Assembly (NCBI GenBank): GCA_016280955.1 | Contig: JAEEHV010000050.1 | Span: 1 to 50,867 of the forward strand | DNA from: Candidatus Gastranaerophilales bacterium | GTDB lineage: Bacteria > Cyanobacteriota > Vampirovibrionia > Gastranaerophilales > Gastranaerophilaceae | DNA: 50,867 nucleotides | Direction: 5' to 3' | Notes under the pieces: model-generated | What the model saw: the letters and a program-made list of their open reading frames with translations, nothing else | Told to the model about the DNA's origin: nothing | The model's database searches: none | Program-made: the position numbers and the translations under genes | Part shown: positions 42,313-49,767 of the stretch, piece after piece | Position numbering within the stretch: position 1 is the first letter of the stretch | Layout: each line of letters starts with the position of its first letter

Positions 42313-43464
42313 TTAACAATCTCCTTTATTAAATTGTTCTGGATGTGATTTGATATAAGAATTTGTAAATTTAATAAAAATCCTATCAAATACATCCAAC
42401 GGTTTCCCATCAACTAAAATATACGCATTTTGTACTCGCCATGTTTTATCAAGGCTTTTATAATATTCTTGAAGTTCCTTTGGCGGCGGGGTGAAAAAAT
42501 CACAATCTTTACTATTAGCCCAGTCAAGTAACTTTGTTTTACCTAAAATTTCAAATTGTTCAGGGCAATATTTATCAAAAAAAGTAGGAGGAACACCCAT
42601 AACACCTTTATAATCGCATGGTATTTTTTGAACTTTATTTACCTCAATAGCACTATAATTATCATACATTGGGTACTGTTCCTTATAATTCTCATAAGTA
42701 CATCCCAAATCTAACGGCAGCATTTGATGTCGTTTTATGTGATCAATATTTGTAAACCAACGAGTAAGTCCGGTTACTTTTTTTGTGTGTGTACCATCCG
42801 GTAAAATAAAAGAAGTTGGAGAATTATATCCAAACCAAACTTGATTGTTTTTAAGCAAAGAGAAAAAATCTTTATATGTTGCTGCATTTTTATTACCAAT
42901 AATTAAAAATTGTTTTTTATATTGTATCAACTGCGCAATATATTCTCGAAATAGCGAAAACGGCGGATTTGTACATACGATATCACTTTCTTTTAATAAT
43001 TCAATGCACATATCTGAACGAAAATCTCCAGCCTCATAGTATATTTCTTGTTTATTTTCATCAATAAACTTATTACCAAATAACGGCGTCATAATATTAC
43101 TGCCTTCTGTTTTGAGAAAATATATCGCACCTCTAATATCCAAGTCTTTCTGCGTTCCGACGAGATATTTTGTTGTATCAGTGACTCTAAGTACATAAGG
43201 GATATTTACTACTGCGATCTCTTTTCCGGCAATCGGTGAGGTTTTATACCCAGTTGCAATAAGCTCTTTTAATTTAAACCTGTTAAAGTTCATTAAAAAA
43301 TACTTTACAAAATTGCTCTCAAAAGGGTCATCACAATTACAAAAAACGACTTTTCCTTCAAATTTATTTGTATAATTTGAAAGTTCTGATTGGATTTCAT
43401 TTAACTCTGTATAAAACTCGTCATTTTTAGCATCCTTGGCAGAAGCAAGACTTTTATTTGCCAT
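42313..43464 (-). CDS. EcoRI-type adenine-specific DNA methyltransferase
   Basis: This 383-residue protein resembles the EcoRI methylase family. The CNCDDPFESNFVKYF segment (42-56) and the catalytic NPPF (166-169, in CTNPPFSLFREYIAQL) are present, followed by FLIIGNKNAATYKD. It would methylate adenine N6 in a target site. The start at ATG 43462-43464 has GAGAGG upstream; an in-frame upstream ATG at 43515 lacks a site. The partner nuclease begins 3 nt after its stop. No EcoRI-like restriction enzyme is present; the DUF262-HNH protein takes that place. Confidence 0.9.
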   Translation of the reverse strand: MANKSLASAKDAKNDEFYTELNEIQSELSNYTNKFEGKVVFCNCDDPFESNFVKYFLMNFNRFKLKELIATGYKTSPIAGKEIAVVNIPYVLRVTDTTKYLVGTQKDLDIRGAIYFLKTEGSNIMTPLFGNKFIDENKQEIYYEAGDFRSDMCIELLKESDIVCTNPPFSLFREYIAQLIQYKKQFLIIGNKNAATYKDFFSLLKNNQVWFGYNSPTSFILPDGTHTKKVTGLTRWFTNIDHIKRHQMLPLDLGCTYENYKEQYPMYDNYSAIEVNKVQKIPCDYKGVMGVPPTFFDKYCPEQFEILGKTKLLDWANSKDCDFFTPPPKELQEYYKSLDKTWRVQNAYILVDGKPLDVFDRIFIKFTNSYIKSHPEQFNKGDC

Positions 43465-43642
43465 TATTACACCTCTCTCTGTATAAATTATGGTATGTTT
43501 TTGGAAATGGGTCAAATTTGATTATACACTATTTTACAATATATAATTGGCTCTGTCAAAAGCAGAGATATTAGTTTTATTGAAATTAAATTACTATAAA
43601 ATTATATCAACATTACGATATTATCAGACGTTTCAGAACAAT

Positions 43643-44293
43643 TTACTGCTTATACACTTGTAATGATTTATGTTCGGGGGTATTTGATAATAAATTATTC
43701 AGGAATTTTAACAAATTATGTTTATTATTACAGGTCTGAAGATTTAATTCCGCACAACCCACTTCTTTAACAATATCCAGCGGAATATTCTTTGTATAAA
43801 TATATTCAACAGAATGCTTTTTCGATTTATATTTTTTAGCATTGTTTACGGAATCAAAATCAAATAAGTGAGGGAATTTCTGTTTTAGAACAGCATCACG
43901 GGAACGGAATTCATTTTGATAATTAGTACACATATCAAATAAAATATCCTGACTCCGCACATACAAATCATCTCTATTTAATTTATCAACAGGGACACGC
44001 AAAAGAGACATTTTCCTTTTACCTTTTCTTTTTAAAAGATAATTTAAAAAAGTTTTTTTACTTAAAAAAGGACTATTCTTACCTGTTAAAATTCCGCCCC
44101 ACCTCTTAATAAAATTTTGCCAATCTAAAAAGAAAACAGCATCTTTTTCAGACAAATAATCTTTTGACAAATTTATATAACCTTGTTGTTTAATCTGTTC
44201 ATAATTAAATTTGGTTGTGAAATGATATATGTACCTCGGAGCTTTTCTCGCAGAAAATACCTGATTATTATCAAAATTTTGATTAATATACAT
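43643..44293 (-). CDS. putative ADP-ribosyltransferase-fold protein with N-terminal motif
   Basis: This 216-residue protein begins MYINQNFDNNQVFSARKAPR, with an F-S-A variant of the F-K-G motif. It then has YIYHFTTKFNYEQIKQQG (21-38) and INLSKDYLSEKDAVFFLDWQNF. The pattern 'YHFT-x-NY-x-I-x-x-x-G ... VFFxD' is the start of ADP-ribosyltransferase/DarT-like and RNA 2'-phosphotransferase-like folds. A later SVEYIYTKNIPLDIVKEV strand fits the same fold. The catalytic Glu is not certain. It may be a toxin or effector. It lies beside the R-M-like pair but 178 nt away. Confidence 0.5.
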   Translation of the reverse strand: MYINQNFDNNQVFSARKAPRYIYHFTTKFNYEQIKQQGYINLSKDYLSEKDAVFFLDWQNFIKRWGGILTGKNSPFLSKKTFLNYLLKRKGKRKMSLLRVPVDKLNRDDLYVRSQDILFDMCTNYQNEFRSRDAVLKQKFPHLFDFDSVNNAKKYKSKKHSVEYIYTKNIPLDIVKEVGCAELNLQTCNNKHNLLKFLNNLLSNTPEHKSLQVYKQ

Positions 44294-44447
44294 AGATAAC
44301 CTTTAAATAATTAAATGATATAACATTATAAAACATGTAAAAATATTTTTTGCCTGATTTAGAACAGGGATTATCTGGAATGAATTGAATTAATGCTGTA
44401 TTCTATGCCACTTGGTTAATATTTATGAAAAAAAATATCTAAGTGCT

Positions 44448-45566
44448 TTAAAGACTAAAATATTTTCTGATAATTTGTTCTATTCTGACAGATGCAGTAC
44501 CGTCACCGTACGGATTTTGAGCCTTCAATCTTGTTTCCTGACGGTTGCTTGAAAGTATTTTTACACTTTCAGCAACAATCTTATCGTAATCAGCACCGAC
44601 TAATAATGATACACCGGCTTCTATTCCTTCTTTTCGTTCGGTTTCATACCGCATAACAAGTGTAGGGCACGCAAATGAAGGTGCTTCTTCCTGAATTCCG
44701 CCGGAATCGGTTAATATAAGTTTTGCATGTTTCATTAAATAAACAAGGTTCGGGTAATCCAACGGCTCTAATAATTTAATATTAGACATTGAACCGAGGA
44801 TTGAATGAATTTTATTATAAACATTCGGATTCGGATGAACCGGTATTACAAATGTATGATCTGTATATTTTTTTGCAAGATAGAGAATTGCATCAATTAT
44901 TCTGTCAATACGGTCACCATGATTTTCTCTGCGGTGAGCTGTTATTAACACAAGATTTTCGTCAATATTGATACTGTTTTCTTCATAAAAGTTTTTTGAC
45001 TTTTCAACAACTTCGTCAGAAAGACAAAACAGTGCATCAATAACAGTGTTGCCGACAACATGAATTTTATTTTCGATAATTCCTTCTTTTAAAAGGGCTT
45101 CTTTGTTTTTTGCTGTAGGCGCAAAGTGCAATTCAGCCACTCTTGAAGTCATCTGACGCATAACTTCTTCCGGAAAAGGCTCATAAATATCATAAGAACG
45201 CAAGCCTGCTTCTACATGGAAAACAGGAATTTTATGATAGAAAGATATTAACGCACCGCATAATACAGTCATTGTGTCACCCTGTACAATTCCTGCATCA
45301 ATATTGTTGTTACTGAATACATCTTCTAATGCCGTCAAAATTCTTGCCTGAACAGAAGACAATGACTGATTTTCTCTCATACAATCCAAATTATAATCAG
45401 CAGAAAGCCCAAAATATCTGAGTGTCTGATTTGACAGCTCTTTTTGCTGCTCCGTATTTATAAGTATAGTTTTATAATCATCAGGATACTTTTTTAACTC
45501 AAGTATTACCGGAGCTAATTTAATAATTTCAGGTCTTGTTCCAAATATAAAAGCAACTGTCTTCAT
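44448..45566 (-). CDS. wecB: UDP-N-acetylglucosamine 2-epimerase (non-hydrolysing)
   Basis: This enzyme interconverts UDP-GlcNAc and UDP-ManNAc, the donor used by WecG/TagA-type transferases such as the one at 15810-16538. The 372-residue protein shows FGTRPEIIKLAPVILEL at the start, VQGDTMTVL, HVEAGLRS, ITAHRRENHG and the C-terminal LTDSGGIQEEAPSF. Length is typical. The start is preceded by TAAAAT ending 7 nt before ATG and no SD. Confidence 0.96.
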   Translation of the reverse strand: MKTVAFIFGTRPEIIKLAPVILELKKYPDDYKTILINTEQQKELSNQTLRYFGLSADYNLDCMRENQSLSSVQARILTALEDVFSNNNIDAGIVQGDTMTVLCGALISFYHKIPVFHVEAGLRSYDIYEPFPEEVMRQMTSRVAELHFAPTAKNKEALLKEGIIENKIHVVGNTVIDALFCLSDEVVEKSKNFYEENSINIDENLVLITAHRRENHGDRIDRIIDAILYLAKKYTDHTFVIPVHPNPNVYNKIHSILGSMSNIKLLEPLDYPNLVYLMKHAKLILTDSGGIQEEAPSFACPTLVMRYETERKEGIEAGVSLLVGADYDKIVAESVKILSSNRQETRLKAQNPYGDGTASVRIEQIIRKYFSL

Positions 45567-45573
45567 AATATAA

Positions 45574-45579
45574 ATTTTA
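45574..45579 (-). promoter_or_regulatory. -10 element 7 nt before wecB ATG
   Basis: On the minus strand TTG-TAAAAT is followed by 7 nt and ATG without a Shine-Dalgarno, consistent with a leaderless transcript. Confidence 0.4.
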
Positions 45580-45608
45580 CAATAATGAAAATTAATTGTA
45601 AAACCAAA

Positions 45609-46643
45609 CTAAATCTTTTTTAATTTTTTCAGAATCATCAGTTTTTTATAATCAGTACCGATTCCGGTTAATAACATAGTAGATTTTTCATTTGTTCTTT
45701 CATCTTCTATACCGAATCTGTCATATAAAAGATTTGAAAGTTCAAACCCGGAATATCCGTCCTTTTTAATAAGTATCTTTGTAATATCATCCCCATAGAA
45801 CTGAATATTTGTAAGATAACTTTTAATACTTTCAATATCAGAACATAACTTATCAATCGTGCATCGTCCCTTATTTGAATTAAGAAATTTAATATTTGCT
45901 TCTATAGTAGCATGCATCGGATAAGAGGGTGATGTTGTATTAATCATGCTTAGAGCCTTAGCAGTATCAAAATCGGTATTATTGTGTAAAAGAGCAGTCG
46001 GATTGATTCCGCCTGCAGTTTTATGCAGAGATTGCACCGTAAAATCCGCATAATTTACAGAAGATTGGGGAAGTTTGTCAGAAAACGGATACAATGCGCC
46101 ATGAGCTTCGTCAGCAATAAAAATAACTTGATGTTTTTTACAAACAACAGATATTTTTTCAACTTCAGAAACAATTCCCTCATAACTCGGAGAAGTAACA
46201 ATTATTGTTTTTGGAGTATGTTTAATTATCAATTCCTCTGTTCTTTTGGCAGTCAGCCCCTCATAAATGCCCCATTCTTCATTAAAAGGTAAAGTATATT
46301 CAATAACATTTGCACCGGCTAAAAATGCCGCATTTTTATGACATTTATGAGCATTATCCCAAATAAGGATTTTATCATTCCTATTACAACATGCAAGAAC
46401 AGCAGCAATTATTCCGGAGCTCGAACCGTTAGTCAAAAAGTGAGTAGATCTGACACCATAGATTGAAGCAGCATGGGCTTCCGCCATTCTCAATGCCTCT
46501 TGCGGATTATACGCATCAACTTCCGATATGTCATTTCTGTACCACTGTCTGAATTTATGCATTAAAACATACTTTCCGCCATGACTGGGAGTTGTAAATA
46601 AATTTTTATTACATTTTGTTTTTAAAACAGAAATTAAACTCAT
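45609..46643 (-). CDS. Orn/Lys/Arg decarboxylase-like PLP protein, short form
   Basis: This 344-residue protein carries the PLP domain of the group III basic amino acid decarboxylases: TPSHGGKYVLMHKF at the start, FLTNGSSSGIIAAV, TSPSYEGIVSEVEKI, FIADEAHGALYPF and the PLP lysine in QSLHKTAGG. Typical family members are at least 450 residues; here most of the C-terminal domain is missing, although the end shows no frameshift. It might act on arginine, lysine or another substrate in polyamine metabolism, or have a different role. TATGAT ends 6 nt before ATG and no SD is seen. Confidence 0.82.
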   Translation of the reverse strand: MSLISVLKTKCNKNLFTTPSHGGKYVLMHKFRQWYRNDISEVDAYNPQEALRMAEAHAASIYGVRSTHFLTNGSSSGIIAAVLACCNRNDKILIWDNAHKCHKNAAFLAGANVIEYTLPFNEEWGIYEGLTAKRTEELIIKHTPKTIIVTSPSYEGIVSEVEKISVVCKKHQVIFIADEAHGALYPFSDKLPQSSVNYADFTVQSLHKTAGGINPTALLHNNTDFDTAKALSMINTTSPSYPMHATIEANIKFLNSNKGRCTIDKLCSDIESIKSYLTNIQFYGDDITKILIKKDGYSGFELSNLLYDRFGIEDERTNEKSTMLLTGIGTDYKKLMILKKLKKI

Positions 46644-46649
46644 AAATTT

Positions 46650-46655
46650 ATCATA
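46650..46655 (-). promoter_or_regulatory. extended -10 element 6 nt before decarboxylase-like ATG
   Basis: TGG-TATGAT on the minus strand is an extended -10 ending 6 nt before ATG, predicting transcription from the start codon. Confidence 0.45.
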
Positions 46656-46729
46656 CCAAAAAATTAAATATAATAATAAGTGTATTAATTACATTATAAA
46701 AATTACCCAAAAGCATTATTATTATAGGG

Positions 46730-46758
46730 TTGCAAAAATATTAAGTGTATGTTATAAT
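46730..46758 (+). promoter_or_regulatory. sigma-70 promoter with long leader
   Basis: TTGCAA (46730-46735), 17 nt, and TATAAT (46753-46758) form a near-perfect housekeeping promoter. Transcription would start near 46765, giving a leader of about 265 nt before the ATG at 47031. Confidence 0.75.
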
Positions 46759-46775
46759 ATAATTAGAGGTAAAAA

Positions 46776-46985
46776 GTAAATAAAAATTTGTATAAAATTT
46801 TATTTACCCTTCCCTTACAACCGAATATAAATGGGCAACACTAAGCCGATTTATATTTACCCCGTTTGAGGAATATGAGTAATCGTCATTGCTGTTAGGC
46901 AGCACATATTCCCTGATGCAAATATAATTTGATATTCAGTCAAATTATATCCAAGCCAGAGTGTTAACTAGCCCCACACCACTCT
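46776..46985 (+). ncRNA. structured leader RNA or small RNA, unknown class
   Basis: Five consecutive stems are visible: GTAAATAAAA/TTTTATTTAC (46776/46798); AATATAAAT/ATTTATATT (46824/46849); GGAATATG/CATATTCC (46870/46905) enclosing GCTG/CAGC; ATATAATTTGA/TCAAATTATAT (46922/46940, 11 bp, 7-nt loop); and AGAGTG/CACTCT (46958/46980). The first two stems include TTTACCC(C) motifs. I recognise no known riboswitch. It could regulate the glycosidase gene or be a separate RNA. Confidence 0.5.
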
Positions 46986-47030
46986 TTAAAAAAAAAGGTA
47001 TCCGTAACTAAATGCCAATCGGTGAGAGCA

Positions 47031-48266
47031 ATGGATACACTACTTTTACAAAGACCTCAGCCTGAAAAGACTGCGACAAGTGCAGCAGGGATAGGTATTG
47101 CTATTTGCTTAATGCTAACCCAAAACTTATGGATTTCAGCAAGCGATTTGGGGAATATGACGGGATTGTCACCGGGAATCGGATATATAAAAGACCAGCA
47201 AAAAGTAAGTGAAGAGATTTTTGAACAAAAAATCCAAAACAAATACAAAAACTATACAATTACAGATGTGGATAAGGGAATTAAACACGTCAGGATGACA
47301 AAATATTACAATAAAAAACCTGTAAGAATTAATGTAGTAGAGGTTTCACAAAATGTTAACGAAGAACTGATTATAGAACCGGCAATCGCATCACAAACTC
47401 TTGCAGCAAGAACAAAAATATCAAAAATAGCAACAAGAGAAGATGCTCTTGTAGCAATAAACGGCGGATATTTTAAACCCGAAACCGGAACACCACTCGG
47501 AACATTAATGATTAATAAAAAATTTTACACAGGACCAATCTACGACAGAGTTGCACTTGGGATATTCGATGAAGGATACGATATGGCAAGAGTACAGCTC
47601 AAAGCAGAGATAAAAACAAATAAAGGTGAAATTAAGGTTGATAACGTAAATCAGCCCAGAATGCTCTCAACTCATGTTATTGTATATACAAAGGACTGGG
47701 GAGAACATACTCCCCCCAGCCCTAAGTACGGAACTCAAATCGTTGTTGAAAACAACAAAATTATAAAATATTCATCATCACCGAATACAATACCTGAAAA
47801 CGGTTACGTTATTGTAGGTCCGGAAAGCAAATTAAATGCATTTAAAGATGCAAAAAAGGTTAAATTATCGCTGCGCACTTCTCCTGATTGGGAAAATGTT
47901 AACCACATTATAAGCGGAGGTCCGTATCTGGTTAAAAACGGCGAGATATTTGTTGATATGACAGAAGAAAAGCTGGCTTCAATCGGCGGTAGGAACCCAA
48001 GAACTGCAATCGGATTTACTGCAGATAATCATCTGATTATGGTTACGGCAGACGGCAGAGAAGGTGCATCTGTCGGACTTACATTAAATGAACTTGCAGC
48101 ATTGATGAAACAATTAGGCTGCATAAACGCAATGAACCTTGACGGAGGCGGTTCAACAGTAATGTATGTAAACGGACAAGTAGTAAATAAGCCTGCCGTA
48201 CAAGGCGGAATTCCGCTTTCACACACACTAATCGTAAGAAAGAATTACAGAATATCAAAAAGCTAA
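47031..48266 (+). CDS. phosphodiester glycosidase family protein (NAGPA domain)
   Basis: This 411-residue protein has a signal-anchor helix near residues 19-35 and a C-terminal NAGPA domain (about 115-405). The domain has VAINGGYFKPETGTPLG, the loop GGPYLVKNGEIF, RNPRTAIGFTADNHLIMVTA and the catalytic-type MNLDGGGSTVMYVNG. These proteins cleave sugar-phosphate diester bonds or act on exopolysaccharides at the cell surface. ATG 47031 is preferred over the in-frame GTG at 47022; the ribosome site is weak (GGTGAG). A strong promoter and long structured leader precede it, and a terminator follows at 48302. Confidence 0.88.
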   Translation: MDTLLLQRPQPEKTATSAAGIGIAICLMLTQNLWISASDLGNMTGLSPGIGYIKDQQKVSEEIFEQKIQNKYKNYTITDVDKGIKHVRMTKYYNKKPVRINVVEVSQNVNEELIIEPAIASQTLAARTKISKIATREDALVAINGGYFKPETGTPLGTLMINKKFYTGPIYDRVALGIFDEGYDMARVQLKAEIKTNKGEIKVDNVNQPRMLSTHVIVYTKDWGEHTPPSPKYGTQIVVENNKIIKYSSSPNTIPENGYVIVGPESKLNAFKDAKKVKLSLRTSPDWENVNHIISGGPYLVKNGEIFVDMTEEKLASIGGRNPRTAIGFTADNHLIMVTADGREGASVGLTLNELAALMKQLGCINAMNLDGGGSTVMYVNGQVVNKPAVQGGIPLSHTLIVRKNYRISKS

Positions 48267-48301
48267 ATCAACTATAACTACTCCCAAGAAAGAGACAAAC
48301 T

Positions 48302-48327
48302 ACCCGTCCCTGGAAACAGGGGCGGGT
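48302..48327 (+). terminator. terminator of the glycosidase gene
   Basis: ACCCG-TCCCTG / CAGGG-CGGGT forms a long GC-rich stem with a GAAA tetraloop and a TTTGAGTT tail. Confidence 0.8.
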
Positions 48328-48411
48328 TTGAGTTAATACAAACGGTTGATGTTAGTATGAATATATTGAATTTTACATAATTATCAGTTAGAATAATAAT
48401 ATATAAGACAG

Positions 48412-48483
48412 AGCGGTATCGTCTAGTGGTTAGGACGGGAGATTCTCATTCTCCAAACTGGGGTTCAATTCCCCATACCGCCG
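48412..48483 (+). tRNA. tRNA-Glu (CTC)
   Basis: The anticodon stem is GGAGA/TCTCC with loop TTCTCAT (anticodon CTC), the T arm is TGGGG-TTCAATT-CCCCA, and the acceptor pairs GCGGTA with TACCGC. Position 1 is A opposite C72, a mismatch. The discriminator is G as in other tRNA-Glu. CCA is not encoded. An integrase gene lies 190 nt downstream in the opposite orientation. Confidence 0.88.
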
Positions 48484-48493
48484 AGTATTTTAC

Positions 48494-48525
48494 AGGTGCA
48501 TTGAAATTTTCTTTGCACCTTTTTT
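48494..48525 (+). terminator. tRNA-Glu terminator / possible attachment region
   Basis: AGGTGCA / TGCACCT pairs around a 13-nt loop and is followed by a T run. TTGCAC occurs at 48513 and 48524, resembling the TTGCAC array at 34145-34282 and possible integrase arm sites. Confidence 0.5.
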
Positions 48526-48620
48526 GCACCCTTTTTCTAAAAATGAATAGAATCTTTAGATTTTTTTTGAACAGACTCAATTACCCTCACGAGACTAATT
48601 TACACAATTTTACATATAAA

Positions 48621-48653
48621 AAAACAGGTAAACATAAAATGTTCACCTGTTTA
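48621..48653 (-). terminator. integrase terminator
   Basis: AACAGGTAAACAT and ATGTTCACCTGTT form a 12-of-13 bp stem. Read on the minus strand it is followed by a T run, just after the integrase stop. Confidence 0.75.
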
Positions 48654-48672
48654 ATTGTTATGATATTTTAAT

Positions 48673-49728
48673 TTAACTATTTATAAAATCACTAATTATA
48701 TTAGCAGCATTCAACAGCATTTTGGGTTTAGCATGAGTATATTTTCTTGAAGTTTTATAATCTTCGTGGTGTAGGTACGATTGAATTTCTATGTCAGGTG
48801 CATTATTTTCAGCCAAAGTAGTTCCTACAGTATGCCTAATAATATGGAATCCATTAACATCCAAACCTGCTTTGTTATAAATCTTATTTATAATGTCTCT
48901 ACTAGGGTTTCTGTAAGGTTTTCCTGTTTCTTCACGAGGAAACACATATCCACTTTTTTTAATACCTATATCTGTAAATATTTTATATAAATCTTCATTT
49001 ATGGGGTGTTCAATAGGAATTTTGCTTTTGCTGTATGTTGCTGGAACTATTATAATATTATTCTTAAAATCTAACCACTCCCACCGCATATAATTTACAT
49101 TGCTCACTCTAAAACCTGTATATAAGGCTGTATATACTAAATTTTTAAATTTTTTATATTCATCTTCTTCTAATACAGCTTTTATTAATTCTATTTCTTC
49201 CTTTGTAAGATATCTTACGTTTTCTTTAACTTCTTCTAATTTTTTAATCTTTTGGCACGGATTAAAATCAATTAAATTATCATCCATGGCTAAAGTGTAC
49301 GACCTGCTTAAAAAACTCACATATTTATTTATTGTACTATTTCCTAAAGGTATTTTTTTTAGCCAAATTCTCCACTGTTGAACTTCTGTTTTAGTTATAC
49401 TTCTAGCATCTCGCTTTAATCCAAAGAACTTGTCTAACCTATCAATTTTCTCAGAAGGCTTTCTTTGCCTATTTTCGACACTATTGTTGATAACATAAAT
49501 ATCTGTAAGTTGTTTTAAAGTAATAGGATTGTTAACTTTTAAAATCCCTTTTCTCTGCAATCTTCTTTGTGCTAGATAATCTGTACGAATTTCTCTTGCT
49601 TCACTTTCTGATTTAGCCTCATAAACAGGAATCTTCTTGGATTGTCCATTTTCTTTAATTAGCATATACCATATGCCATTCCTGCAACCGACCCCTTTAT
49701 TAAAATGTAATTCATTCTTTCGTACCAT
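48673..49728 (-). CDS. tyrosine recombinase (phage/island integrase)
   Basis: This 351-residue site-specific recombinase has an AP2-like N-terminal arm-binding region (about 1-65), an SAM-like core-binding domain (about 66-155) and a catalytic domain. The catalytic residues are seen in TALYTGFRVSNVNYMRWEW (first Arg), HIIRHTVGTTLAENNAPD (HxxR), the His of YLHHEDYKTSRKY and the nucleophile Tyr in the same segment. Integrases next to a tRNA 3' end mark one end of an integrated element; here tRNA-Glu is the likely target and the element would extend right past the window. Confidence 0.93.
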   Translation of the reverse strand: MVRKNELHFNKGVGCRNGIWYMLIKENGQSKKIPVYEAKSESEAREIRTDYLAQRRLQRKGILKVNNPITLKQLTDIYVINNSVENRQRKPSEKIDRLDKFFGLKRDARSITKTEVQQWRIWLKKIPLGNSTINKYVSFLSRSYTLAMDDNLIDFNPCQKIKKLEEVKENVRYLTKEEIELIKAVLEEDEYKKFKNLVYTALYTGFRVSNVNYMRWEWLDFKNNIIIVPATYSKSKIPIEHPINEDLYKIFTDIGIKKSGYVFPREETGKPYRNPSRDIINKIYNKAGLDVNGFHIIRHTVGTTLAENNAPDIEIQSYLHHEDYKTSRKYTHAKPKMLLNAANIISDFINS

Positions 49729-49747
49729 TATTACTCCTTATAAAACA

Positions 49748-49767
49748 GGGAGAGAAGAATCTCTCCC
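49748..49767. terminator. perfect hairpin upstream of integrase
   Basis: GGGAGAGA-AGAA-TCTCTCCC is a perfect 8-bp stem followed by TTTAATC. It could insulate the integrase from transcription on either side. Confidence 0.6.

Noticed and set aside
46776..46985. Known riboswitch or 6S/SRP RNA identity for the structured leader
   Set aside because: I could not match the conserved bases of any class I know, so it stays unclassified.
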